Origin: Pelomonas dachongensis
GTDB taxonomy: Bacteria > Pseudomonadota > Gammaproteobacteria > Burkholderiales > Burkholderiaceae_C
Reading direction: 5' to 3'
Length of the DNA: 64,000 nucleotides
NCBI RefSeq assembly: GCF_043555865.1
Contig: NZ_JBIGHY010000010.1
Location: forward strand, 1-64,000
Shown here: piece by piece, positions 44,471 through 53,306 of the stretch
Numbering within the stretch: position 1 is the first letter of the stretch
How the letters are laid out: the number at the start of each line of letters is the position of its first letter
The notes under the pieces: model-generated
Database searches by the model: none
What the model saw: the letters and a program-made list of their open reading frames with translations, nothing else
Told to the model about the DNA's origin: nothing
Made by a program: the position numbers and the translations under genes

Positions 44471-46687
44471 GTGAAGTCGAGCATGGCGCAAGAGTCCGAA
44501 CCCGTCCGCTGGCAAGTCACACCGCTCAAATCGAAGCTGGGCCTGGGCCAGCACCGCACGCACTGGGACAGGCTCAACGAACGCCTCATGAACGGCCACG
44601 CCATGCTGAGCGCGGACTTCGTAGACGCCTCGCTGCGGCATCTCGGCATCGGTGACGTGCTGCTTGCAACGGCACTTGACAGCAACGGTGAGCCCGTCGG
44701 CATGATGCTGTTGAACGCGAAGTCGCAAGGCATGGGCGTGCGAAGCACCTTTCTACCCTCGCAGATGCAGATCGGCCCGATCCTGGTGTCGCCCAAGCTC
44801 CATCTCGACGGCCTGATGGACGCCCTGCCCGGCCCTGCCTGCGAACTGGACCTGCTCTGCAACGACCCGCGATTCGGTGACCTGCGGGAACTCCCCGGCC
44901 AGCCGGTGAGAAGCCTGCCTCATACGCTGACGATGAGCATCAGCCTGCGCGGCAGCTTCGATGACTACTGGGCTCAACGCCCGCGCAACCTGATTAAGAA
45001 CATGCGTCGCTACTTGCGGCGCCTTGAATCCGAGGCAGGTAGCGAGCGACTGCACGTCGTCAGCGCACCCGACCAGATGGCGGCCGCCTTGGCTCGCTAT
45101 GGCGCGCTGGAAAGCAGCGGCTGGAAAGGCCGCGAAGGCACAGCCGTGGGAGAGGACAACCTTCAGGGCCGCTTCTACACAGAGGTCATGCAGGAGTACG
45201 CAACCCGTAACGAGGCGTTGGTCTACGAACTGTGGCTTGGCGACCAGCTGATCGCCGCCCGGCTAGTGTTGCTACGCCACAGGACGGCCATCATCCTCAA
45301 GACCGCTTACAACGAAGCCTTCGAGCGGTTGGCGCCGGGCCGCGTGCTGCTGCTGCGGGTCCTGGAGGACTTGTTTGACCGCGCGAGCGGCGGCGAAGTC
45401 GAGTTCTACACCGACGCCAGTCCTGACCAGCTGGCCTGGTCGACGTCCCAACGCTGGATCAACCATGTGAGCGTGTACCGGTACCAAGGCTTGCCCCTTC
45501 TCTACGGCCTACTGCGACGCAGCAGACAGGCCTGGAAGCACTATCGTCCGAAGCTACAGCTCGATGCCGACGTCATGGCACAGCGCAGCGGCTCCACCGT
45601 GGAACGCTTCGCGCACCCGCGCGAGATGCCCGATGACGCACTGGCACTGCTGCGTAGGGCCGAAGACACCTATGTGGAACTCGGTGCTGACTGGTTCGGG
45701 CTGTTGGCGGACACCGTCTTCACTGGCGGAGCGACTCGCGCGGAATTTCTTGTGCTTAAGCGTCAGGGTCGCTCGATCGCCGTGCTGCCCGTCAGCCTGC
45801 AGTCTGACGGAGGTAGCTCCGAAGTCGGGGCGCTGTCCAACTTCTACACGACGCTCTATGCGCCGATTCTCGAGAACGATCTGACCTCCGACGACCTGCT
45901 GCCACTCACGACGGCACTGCGTCGCAGCCACCGGGGCACGGCGGCATTTCGCTTCTCGCCCATGGATCCGCAGACGCGAGAGTTCCGCCTTCTGCGCCAG
46001 GCGCTGCGGCTGGCAGGCCTGCGGCCTCAGCAGTACTTCGCCTTCGGCAACTGGCACCTGCGAGTCGAAGACGACTGGGCCACCTACCTGAAGAATCGCA
46101 GCGGCCAGCTTCGCAGCACCATCAAACGCATGTCCAAGCGGCTGGCCGCCGAGCCCGGCGGCCGGCTGGAGATCATCCGTGACGAAACCGACGTGGAGCG
46201 CGGCATCGCTGCCTATGAGGCCGTTTACGGGGCGAGCTGGAAGGTGCCCGAACCGTTCGTGGACTTCGTCCCCGGGCTCATCCGCCTGTGCGCCCGCCGC
46301 GGCTGGCTGCGCCTGGGCCTGGCCTGGATCGGCGACCAGCCGATCGCGGCGCAGCTGTGGATCGTCAACGCCGGTCGCGCGCACATCTACAAGGTCGCCT
46401 ACGACGAGGCCTATAAGGCCATCGCGCCCGGCACGCTTCTCACCGCGCTGCTGCTGGAGCAGGCCATCGACCACGACAAGGTCACCGAGGTCGACTACCT
46501 GATCGGCGACGACGCGTACAAGAAGACCTGGATGAGTCACCGCCGTGAACGCCACGGTCTCATCGCCTACGACCCGGCGACGCTGCGTGGCCTGAAGGGC
46601 CTGGCTCGCCAAGCGCTGGGCAACACCTGGCGGCGTCTGCGTGCTCTGCGCGCGCCGGCCCAACCCGTCGACAATCCCACGTCCTGA
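44471..46687 (+). CDS. Tandem GNAT/FemAB-like protein
   Basis: A 738-residue protein made of two homologous halves (~1-365 and ~375-738). Each half carries a GNAT/FemAB-type acyltransferase core: RNLIKNMRRYLRRLE and ILKTAYNEAFERLAPGRVLL in the first; GQLRSTIKRMSKRLA and HIYKVAYDEAYKAIAPGTLL in the second. Such proteins transfer aminoacyl or acyl groups, and single copies are usual in PEP-CTERM loci. Two active halves could add two groups. The start could be the GTG at 44471 or ATG at 44483; neither has a strong ribosome binding site. Confidence 0.8.
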   Translation: MKSSMAQESEPVRWQVTPLKSKLGLGQHRTHWDRLNERLMNGHAMLSADFVDASLRHLGIGDVLLATALDSNGEPVGMMLLNAKSQGMGVRSTFLPSQMQIGPILVSPKLHLDGLMDALPGPACELDLLCNDPRFGDLRELPGQPVRSLPHTLTMSISLRGSFDDYWAQRPRNLIKNMRRYLRRLESEAGSERLHVVSAPDQMAAALARYGALESSGWKGREGTAVGEDNLQGRFYTEVMQEYATRNEALVYELWLGDQLIAARLVLLRHRTAIILKTAYNEAFERLAPGRVLLLRVLEDLFDRASGGEVEFYTDASPDQLAWSTSQRWINHVSVYRYQGLPLLYGLLRRSRQAWKHYRPKLQLDADVMAQRSGSTVERFAHPREMPDDALALLRRAEDTYVELGADWFGLLADTVFTGGATRAEFLVLKRQGRSIAVLPVSLQSDGGSSEVGALSNFYTTLYAPILENDLTSDDLLPLTTALRRSHRGTAAFRFSPMDPQTREFRLLRQALRLAGLRPQQYFAFGNWHLRVEDDWATYLKNRSGQLRSTIKRMSKRLAAEPGGRLEIIRDETDVERGIAAYEAVYGASWKVPEPFVDFVPGLIRLCARRGWLRLGLAWIGDQPIAAQLWIVNAGRAHIYKVAYDEAYKAIAPGTLLTALLLEQAIDHDKVTEVDYLIGDDAYKKTWMSHRRERHGLIAYDPATLRGLKGLARQALGNTWRRLRALRAPAQPVDNPTS

Positions 46688-46702
46688 TTCCGCCCCGAGT
46701 CC

Positions 46703-48376
46703 ATGCAAGCCAACGCCCTGCCGCCCGACACGCCCTTCGCTTCCGGCCTCCCCCGCTTTGCTGCGTCGACCGCGGATCCGCTGGCAGACTGGCAGCAGGC
46801 CTACGCCAAGCGCGGCCCGGCCTGCGCCGCCGATGTGGGTGGCGAGTTCGCCATCGCGCTGGAGCTGCCCGGCGGGGGCAGCTTCCTCGCGGTGGACCGC
46901 TTTGCGGTGCACAGTCTCTGCTACGCAGTGCAGGACGGGAAGCTGCATTACGCGACACGGGCGGATGACCTCGCGCGTCAGTTGGGCACGCAGGAGCTGG
47001 ACCCGCAGGCCTTGTTCGCCTACCTGTTCCACCACTGCATCCCATCGCCACGCACCATCTACGCCGGCATCCTGCGGCTGCCGCCCGCGCACTACGCGTT
47101 GTATGAAAACGGCCAGCTGACCGTTGCGCCCTACTGGGTGCCGAGGTTCGAGGAACAGGTCAACCCGGACTTCGGCGCGTTGCGCGACGAGTTCCGCGGC
47201 ATCCTGCGCAGCGCCGTCAAGGAGCGCCTCGCCGCCCCCGGACAGACCGCCTGCTTCCTCAGCGGTGGCACCGACAGCTCCACCGTCTGCGGCCTGCTCG
47301 GCGAGGCCACCGGCAAGGCGCCGGCCAGCTATTCCATCGGCTTCGATTCCGAGGGCTACGACGAGATGGAATACGCGCGCATCGCCGCCAAGGCGTATGG
47401 CGCGGAGCATCACGAGTACTACGTGACGCCGGCCGACCTCGTGAAGGCCATCCCCGATGTCGCGGCGCACTACGACCAGCCCTTCGGCAACTCCTCAGCC
47501 GTGCCGGCCTTCTACTGCGCCAGCAAGGCGCGCGCCGATGGCCACACGCGCATGCTGGCCGGCGACGGCGGCGACGAGCTGTTCGGCGGCAACACGCGCT
47601 ATGCCAAGGAGCGTGTGTTCCACGTCTACAGCCAGATCCCGTCGCCGCTGCGCGCCGGCATGCTGAACCCACTGTTCATGAACCCTGTGACCGGCAACAT
47701 CCCGCTGCTGAAAAAGGGCACCAGCTACATCCGCCAGGCGCGCGTGCCCATGCCGGACCGCATGCAGAGCTACAACCTGCTGGACCGGTTGGGCATGGCC
47801 GAGGTGCTGACACCTGCCTTCCTGGCCGCCGTGGACACCGACGGCCCGCGCCAGCACCAGCGCGCCACCTGGGCCGCCGGGCCGCACGACGCCAGTCTGG
47901 TCAACCAGATGCTGGCCTTCGATTGGCGCTACACGCTGGCCGAGAACGACTTGCCCAAGGTCGTCGGCACCACTGGCCTGGCGGGCGTGGACGTCAGCTT
48001 CCCGCTGCTGGACACGCGGCTGCTGGACTTCTCGCTGAAGCTGCCGACGAGCTACAAGCTCAAGGGCCTGAAGCTGCGCTGGTTCTTCAAGGAAGCGCTG
48101 CGCGGCTTCCTGCCGGACGAAATCCTGACGAAGAAGAAACACGGCTTCGGCCTGCCCTTCGGACCGTGGGCGGTCAAGGATGCGGCGCTCAACGCGCTGG
48201 CAGCCGAGTCGCTGCGCGGCATCGCGGCCCGCGGCATCGTGCGCGCAGAGTTCGTGGAGAGCCTGCTGACCCAGCGCCTGAAGGAACACGCCGGCTACTA
48301 CGGCGAGATGGTCTGGATCCTGATGATGCTGGAGCAGTGGCTGCGATCGCACGCTCCCGACTACCGTTTTGCCTAA
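46703..48376 (+). CDS. Asparagine synthase homologue without glutaminase Cys
   Basis: A 557-residue protein with the asparagine-synthase fold. The synthetase half has the ATP-pyrophosphatase motif LSGGTDSS (186-193) and GDGGDELFGG. The N-terminal Ntn domain is shortened and does not begin MCG; no Cys2 is present, so glutamine cannot be used as ammonia source. It may use free ammonia or, like beta-lactam synthetase, use an internal or other amine and adenylate a carboxylate. It follows the double GNAT gene by 15 bases. Related proteins recur in XrtA loci. Confidence 0.83.
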   Translation: MQANALPPDTPFASGLPRFAASTADPLADWQQAYAKRGPACAADVGGEFAIALELPGGGSFLAVDRFAVHSLCYAVQDGKLHYATRADDLARQLGTQELDPQALFAYLFHHCIPSPRTIYAGILRLPPAHYALYENGQLTVAPYWVPRFEEQVNPDFGALRDEFRGILRSAVKERLAAPGQTACFLSGGTDSSTVCGLLGEATGKAPASYSIGFDSEGYDEMEYARIAAKAYGAEHHEYYVTPADLVKAIPDVAAHYDQPFGNSSAVPAFYCASKARADGHTRMLAGDGGDELFGGNTRYAKERVFHVYSQIPSPLRAGMLNPLFMNPVTGNIPLLKKGTSYIRQARVPMPDRMQSYNLLDRLGMAEVLTPAFLAAVDTDGPRQHQRATWAAGPHDASLVNQMLAFDWRYTLAENDLPKVVGTTGLAGVDVSFPLLDTRLLDFSLKLPTSYKLKGLKLRWFFKEALRGFLPDEILTKKKHGFGLPFGPWAVKDAALNALAAESLRGIAARGIVRAEFVESLLTQRLKEHAGYYGEMVWILMMLEQWLRSHAPDYRFA

Positions 48377-48395
48377 ACCCCTGCTGACGAGCACC

Positions 48396-49511
48396 ATGCC
48401 CACCACTCGCCCTCTCATTCATCTGATCGCTGGCGCTCGCCCCAACTTCATGAAGATCGCGCCGTTGATGCGGGCGATTGCTGCGGATGGCCGCCTGCAG
48501 GCGCGCCTGATCCACACCGGCCAGCACTTCGACCGCGACATGAACGACGTGTTCTTCCAGGAACTTGGAATTCCGACACCCGACGTGCGACTGAACTGTG
48601 GTGGCGGCACGCATGCAGAGCAGACCGGCAAGATCATGGTGGCTTACGAAGCATGCGTCTCTGCGGAGAGACCGGCGTGCTGTCTCGTGGTCGGTGACGT
48701 CAATTCAACGCTCGCCTGCGCGATCGTTGCCAAGAAGGCCGGAGTGCCCGTTGCGCACGTCGAAGCAGGGCTTCGCAGCGGTGATCGAGGCATGCCGGAA
48801 GAAATCAACCGCTTGGTCACCGATGCCATCACTGACTGGTTCTTCGTGACTGAGCCATCGGGCCGTACTCATCTTCTGCGTGAGGGCCAACTGAGCGATG
48901 CCATCCACGACGTCGGCCATGTGATGGTGGACAACCTGCTGTACCAAGCCGCCAAGCTGGAACGTGATTTCGAAACCGCGACGCTGGAGACCGATGGCGT
49001 GAAGCGGCAACTGGGCCGCTATGCGGTGGTGACGCTCCACCGCCCCAGCAATGTCGATGGTGAGGAGAACCTGCGCCGCGCGGCCGGTGTGGTGAACGCG
49101 CTGGCGACCGAGGTGCCTGTCGTGTTCCCGATGCACCCACGCACTCGCAAGAACCTGGAAATGCTCGGCATCCAACTGGCAGCGAACGTGCATGTCCTTG
49201 GCCCTCAGTCCTACATGTCGTTCCTGCACCTCTGGAAAGATGCCGCCGTCGTGTTGACCGATAGCGGTGGCCTGCAGGAGGAAACCACGGCGCTGGGCGT
49301 GCCGTGCGTCACGATGCGCGAAAGCACCGAGCGCCCGGTGACCGTGGACGAAGGCAGCAATGTGCTTGCCGGAACCGACCCGGCGCGGGTGCTCGAGGCC
49401 TGCCGGCAAGTTCTGGCAGGTCATGGCAAAGTGGGCCGCCGCCCTGCACTGTGGGATGGTATGGCTGCAGAACGAATCGTGCGGGAGCTTGTGCGCCGGC
49501 TACAGGCCTGA
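48396..49511 (+). CDS. wecB: UDP-HexNAc 2-epimerase (WecB/WbpI-like)
   Basis: A 371-residue non-hydrolysing 2-epimerase with GARPNFMKIAPLM at the start, HTGQHFDRDMND, HVEAGLRSGDRGMPEE and TDSGGLQEETTALGVPC. WecB makes UDP-ManNAc from UDP-GlcNAc; WbpI performs the same step on UDP-GlcNAc(3NAc)A. Because wbpE, wbpD and wbpB homologues follow directly on the other strand, the WbpI role is quite possible. ATG at 48396 chosen, 20 bases after the previous stop. Converges with wbpE, stops six bases apart. Confidence 0.88.
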   Translation: MPTTRPLIHLIAGARPNFMKIAPLMRAIAADGRLQARLIHTGQHFDRDMNDVFFQELGIPTPDVRLNCGGGTHAEQTGKIMVAYEACVSAERPACCLVVGDVNSTLACAIVAKKAGVPVAHVEAGLRSGDRGMPEEINRLVTDAITDWFFVTEPSGRTHLLREGQLSDAIHDVGHVMVDNLLYQAAKLERDFETATLETDGVKRQLGRYAVVTLHRPSNVDGEENLRRAAGVVNALATEVPVVFPMHPRTRKNLEMLGIQLAANVHVLGPQSYMSFLHLWKDAAVVLTDSGGLQEETTALGVPCVTMRESTERPVTVDEGSNVLAGTDPARVLEACRQVLAGHGKVGRRPALWDGMAAERIVRELVRRLQA

Positions 49512-49517
49512 CTCGCG

Positions 49518-50615
49518 TCAGGCAAGCGCCTCGGCCAAAGCCGCCACGACCGAGCCCTGCTGCGCGTCCGTGAGGTCCGCGCTCATCGGCAGGCTCATCA
49601 CGCGCTGGGCCGCGGCGATGCTGTGCGGGCAGGCTTCAGGGCTGCTGTACTTCGCGTACGCCGGCTGGTGGTGCAGCGGCCGCGGGTAGTGCACGGCCGT
49701 CGGCACGCCGGCTTCTTTCAGCCGCGCTTGCACAGCCTCGCGGTCGTTGACGAAAACGGTGTACTGCGCCCACACGCAGTCGCGATCCTCGCGAACGGCC
49801 AGCAACTGCACGCCCGGAATCGCGGCCTGCAGCTTGCGCTTGTAGGCATCGCCCAGTTCCAGCCGGCGACGCACTTCCCACTCGAAGCGGTCCAGCTTGC
49901 CCAGCACGACGGCGCATTGCAGCGTGTCCATGCGGCCGCCGACGCCCATCCGGGTGTGCAAGTAGCGCTGGCTCTGGCCGTGCGTGCGGATCTCGCGGCA
50001 CGCCTGGGCCAGCACGTCGTCGCTCGTGAAGATGGCGCCGCCATCGCCGTAGCAGCCCAGCGGCTTGCTAGGGAAGAAGCTCGTGCAGCCGAAGGTGGAC
50101 AAGTTGCAGCTCTTCTTGCCCTGATAGCTGGCACCGAAGCTCTGCGCAGCGTCCTCGATGACGGCGAGGCCATGCTTCGCAGCGATGGCATTGATCGCGC
50201 CCATGTCCGCCACCTGCCCGTACAGGCTCACCGGCATGATGGCTTTGGTCTTGGCCGTGATGGCGGCCTCGATCAGCGTGGGATCGATGTTGGCCGTGTC
50301 GGGCTGGATGTCGACGAAGACCGGCACGCCGCCAGCCAGCACGATCATCTCGGCCGTTGCCGCGAAGGTGAACGGGCTGGTGATGACTTCGTCGCCAGGC
50401 TGCAGGTCCAGCGCCATCAGGCAGATCAGCAGCGCCTCGGTGCCACTGGCGACGCTGATGCAGTGCTTCGCCCCCGTGTAGGCGATCAGCGCGGCTTCCA
50501 TTTCCTTGACCTCCGGGCCGAGGATGTACTGGCCGTGGTCCAGCACCGTCTGGATGCGGGCGTTGATGTTGTCGCGCAGGGCTGCGTACTGGCTCTTGAG
50601 GTCGATGAAGTCCAT
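49518..50615 (-). CDS. wbpE: DegT/WbpE-type aminotransferase
   Basis: A 365-residue PLP-dependent sugar aminotransferase. The PLP lysine is Lys184 in FFPSKPLGCYGDGG; ASGTEALL and EDAAQSFGA are the cofactor-binding motifs. WbpE transfers an amino group to the 3-keto group of UDP-GlcNAc uronic acid. Its start directly follows the wbpD stop, in the order wbpB-wbpD-wbpE, supporting a di-N-acetyl-hexuronic acid pathway. Confidence 0.87.
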   Translation of the reverse strand: MDFIDLKSQYAALRDNINARIQTVLDHGQYILGPEVKEMEAALIAYTGAKHCISVASGTEALLICLMALDLQPGDEVITSPFTFAATAEMIVLAGGVPVFVDIQPDTANIDPTLIEAAITAKTKAIMPVSLYGQVADMGAINAIAAKHGLAVIEDAAQSFGASYQGKKSCNLSTFGCTSFFPSKPLGCYGDGGAIFTSDDVLAQACREIRTHGQSQRYLHTRMGVGGRMDTLQCAVVLGKLDRFEWEVRRRLELGDAYKRKLQAAIPGVQLLAVREDRDCVWAQYTVFVNDREAVQARLKEAGVPTAVHYPRPLHHQPAYAKYSSPEACPHSIAAAQRVMSLPMSADLTDAQQGSVVAALAEALA

Positions 50616-51203
50616 TCAGGCCTCGATCAGTTGGAGTTGTTGGCCGCTCAGGCGGTAGCGGTCACCGGTGTGGGGACACGTGGCCTCGACGGGCTGGACA
50701 CTGCTGGCGGGCAACTCCAGGCGCTCGCCGAAGCGGCTCATCCAGCCGATCTGCTTCGCCGGCACGCCCACCATCAGCGCGAAGTCAGGCACGTCGCGGT
50801 TGATGACGGCACCGGCGCCGACGAAGGCATAGCGGCCCACGGTGGTGCCGCAGACGATGGTCGAATTGGCGCCTAGCGTGGCGCCGCGCTTCACCAGCGT
50901 GCGGCGGTACTCGTCCTTGCGCGTGACGGCCGAGCGCGGGTTGTAGACGTTGGTGAACACCATGCTGGGGCCGCAAAACACGTCGTCCTCGAGCGTCACC
51001 GCGTCGTAGACCGACACATTGTTCTGAATCTTGACGTTGTTGCCGATGGCGACGTCGTTGCCGACGTAGACGTTCTGGCCGAATGAACACTTCGCGCCGA
51101 CGCGCGCGCCGGCGCTGATGTGCACGAAGTGCCAGACGCGACAGTCGGGGCCGAGCTGGGCACCTTCATCGACGATGGCGCTGGGGTGGATGGTGGTGGC
51201 CAT
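50616..51203 (-). CDS. wbpD: WbpD-type N-acetyltransferase (left-handed beta helix)
   Basis: A 195-residue hexapeptide-repeat acetyltransferase. From residue 5 to ~150 it shows the imperfect (I/V/L)GxxxxI repeats (VDEGAQLGPDCRVWHFVHIS, VYVGNDVAIGNNVKIQNNVS), the trimeric left-handed beta-helix fold. GWMSRFGERL and CPHTGDRYRL lie near the C-terminus, as in WbpD. It acetylates the 3-amino group made by WbpE. Gene lies between wbpB (10 bases) and wbpE (0 bases). Confidence 0.87.
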   Translation of the reverse strand: MATTIHPSAIVDEGAQLGPDCRVWHFVHISAGARVGAKCSFGQNVYVGNDVAIGNNVKIQNNVSVYDAVTLEDDVFCGPSMVFTNVYNPRSAVTRKDEYRRTLVKRGATLGANSTIVCGTTVGRYAFVGAGAVINRDVPDFALMVGVPAKQIGWMSRFGERLELPASSVQPVEATCPHTGDRYRLSGQQLQLIEA

Positions 51204-51213
51204 GGCGTCGTCC

Positions 51214-52302
51214 TCAGTAGGCCAGCGGCAGGTTCACCCGCTTGCCGTCGCGTGCGCTCATGTACATCGCGATCAGCAGCTCCAGCGACTTCAGGCCCTC
51301 GCGGCCGTCGGTCTCGGCATGCGCCTGGCCGCACAGCGTATTGATGACGTTGTCATAGTAAAGCGGATGGCCGAAACCGTAGACGGACGTGGTCTGGTAG
51401 CTGGCGTCGGCGATCTGGCCGTCCATCTCGTGCGGTGCGTCGAACTGCCAGTGCTGGACCTCGTTGACGGCCACGCCGCCGATGCGCACGGAGCCTTTCT
51501 CGCCTAACAGCGTGATGGAGCCTTCCAGGTTCTTCGGGTAGGTCAGCATGCTGACGTTGACGGTGCCCATGGCACCGTTGCGCCACTTCAGCGCGGCCAC
51601 GCCGCTGTCCTCGACCTCGATGTTGCGCGCCAGCGTGCCCGTGTAGGCCATGACGCTTTCCACAGGCCCGCAGATCCAGTCCAGCAGATCGATGTAGTGG
51701 CTGGCCTGGTTCATGAAGGCGCCGCCATCAAACTCCCAGGTGCCGCGCCATTCGGCGCTGTCGTAGTAGGCCTGCGGGCGGGTCCAGAACACGTTGACCG
51801 CAACGTTGTACAGGCGACCGAAACGACCTTCCGCCACGGCCCGCTTGAGCAGTTGCAGCGTCGAGTTGCGGCGGTTCTGCTTGACGACGAACAGTTGCAC
51901 ACCGGCGTCATCGCAGGCCTTGACCATGGCGAGGCCGTCCTGCCAGCGCGTGGCCATGGGCTTCTCGGTCATCACGTGCACGCCGGCACGCGCCACCTCG
52001 ATGGCCTGGCGCGGGTGCAGGCCGCTGGGCGTCGTCAGCACGACACAGTCGATTTGCAGTTCGGCCTTCGCCGCCAGCAGTTCAGTCAGCGAGGCGAAGC
52101 CCCGAGCGCCCGTCTTGGCGACGGCATCGGCAAGCGTTGCCGGGTTCACATCGGCCACGGCCACCAGTTCGGCGCGCTCGCCATGCTTGCGGATAGCCTC
52201 AAAATGGTTCTGGGCGATGCGGCCGCAACCGATCAGTGCGAAGCGGACCTTGCGGCCCAGGGCGGGGTGAATGGACGGGCGCAAGGCAGTCATCCTGAGC
52301 AT
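51214..52302 (-). CDS. wbpB: WbpB-type Gfo/Idh/MocA oxidoreductase
   Basis: A 362-residue NAD(P)-dependent sugar dehydrogenase. The Rossmann motif FALIGCGRIAQNH is at about 21-33; EKPMA (113-117) provides the catalytic Lys, and FMNQASHYIDLLDW the conserved His region. WbpB oxidises the 3-OH of UDP-GlcNAcA before WbpE acts. The start is at 52302 or 52293. The set wbpB-D-E with a 2-epimerase leads toward UDP-ManNAc(3NAc)A; the expected 6-dehydrogenase WbpA is not recognised in the window. Confidence 0.86.
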   Translation of the reverse strand: MLRMTALRPSIHPALGRKVRFALIGCGRIAQNHFEAIRKHGERAELVAVADVNPATLADAVAKTGARGFASLTELLAAKAELQIDCVVLTTPSGLHPRQAIEVARAGVHVMTEKPMATRWQDGLAMVKACDDAGVQLFVVKQNRRNSTLQLLKRAVAEGRFGRLYNVAVNVFWTRPQAYYDSAEWRGTWEFDGGAFMNQASHYIDLLDWICGPVESVMAYTGTLARNIEVEDSGVAALKWRNGAMGTVNVSMLTYPKNLEGSITLLGEKGSVRIGGVAVNEVQHWQFDAPHEMDGQIADASYQTTSVYGFGHPLYYDNVINTLCGQAHAETDGREGLKSLELLIAMYMSARDGKRVNLPLAY

Positions 52303-52346
52303 GGATAGGCCGTCATTGTCGTGCGGGCGCCGGCGCGCCCGCCGGA

Positions 52347-53306
52347 TCAGCTCAACAGGTTGCGCGCCAGCCGCAGGCCGAACTTGAAGCGGCCCCGGTC
52401 CCAGGGCGTGAAACGCGGGATCTGGAAGACGTCCTCGCCACGCCGGGCCGCGGCCCAGCGCGTGGACACGGCGGCGTCGAAGCCCAGTTCACGCACGATC
52501 GCCGGGTGCACCTCGGGCAGGTAATCGGTGCCCGGCTTGCCATTGGGATAGGCGAACAGGCCCACGCGCTCGCCCAAGGTCTGCTGCAGCACGTCGCGGC
52601 TGCGACCGATTTCGTCGGCGGCGGCGTTTGCATCCAGCGTCGCCAGGATGGGATGGCTGACGGTGTGCGCGCCGATCTGCATGCCGGCCCCGCGCAGCGC
52701 CCGCACCTGGTCGCTGGTCATCATCAGGTCGTCGGGCGGACGGATCTCGGCACGCGCGGCGATGGCATCGACACAGCTCACCCGGGGTTCGGGGGCCAGG
52801 TATTTGACGCGCCCGATCAGCTGCTCCAGCAACTCACGGCGTGTATCGGTTTCGCCCAGCGCGTGCTGGCCGAGGTCGGCGCCCTTCGCATCCTGCAGGC
52901 CGCGCAGGTCGAGCGTAGGCAATGTGCTGCGGCGCACCGCCTCGATCAGCGTGTCGTTCCACATGCGGCCGCCGTTCAGGAAGCCGGTCGCAACAAAGAA
53001 GCTGCAAGGCAGGCCGTGGCGCTGCAGCAGTGGCAACGCGACGTCGTGGTTGTCGGCATAGCCATCGTCGAAGCTCAGCGCCGCAGCGCGGGCCGGCAGG
53101 CTGCCGTCCTGCAGCCGGCGTGCCGCCTCGTCCAGTGGCAGCACGTTGAACCACGAATTGACCCAACCCAACAACTCGTCGAACCGGGCGGCGTCGACCT
53201 CGTCCGGAAACAGCGGATCGGGCTCGCGCAGCACACGGTGAAAGATCAGCACGTTCAGCCGCGCTGAGCTGCCTGCGGGGGACATCAGGGAGAACAGCGG
53301 CTTCAA
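52347..53306 (-). CDS. Polysaccharide deacetylase, PEP-CTERM-associated
   Basis: A 319-residue carbohydrate esterase family 4 protein. The metal/catalytic motif SFDDGYADN (Asp80, Asp81) and AHTVSHP (His214, His218) are intact; FAYPNGKPGTDY comes later. It removes acetyl groups from N-acetyl sugars. No signal peptide is seen, so action may be cytoplasmic or export may use another route. The start is a TTG at 53306 overlapping the stop of the ligase-like gene by four bases; an ATG at 53285 is the alternative. Confidence 0.87.
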   Translation of the reverse strand: MKPLFSLMSPAGSSARLNVLIFHRVLREPDPLFPDEVDAARFDELLGWVNSWFNVLPLDEAARRLQDGSLPARAAALSFDDGYADNHDVALPLLQRHGLPCSFFVATGFLNGGRMWNDTLIEAVRRSTLPTLDLRGLQDAKGADLGQHALGETDTRRELLEQLIGRVKYLAPEPRVSCVDAIAARAEIRPPDDLMMTSDQVRALRGAGMQIGAHTVSHPILATLDANAAADEIGRSRDVLQQTLGERVGLFAYPNGKPGTDYLPEVHPAIVRELGFDAAVSTRWAAARRGEDVFQIPRFTPWDRGRFKFGLRLARNLLS

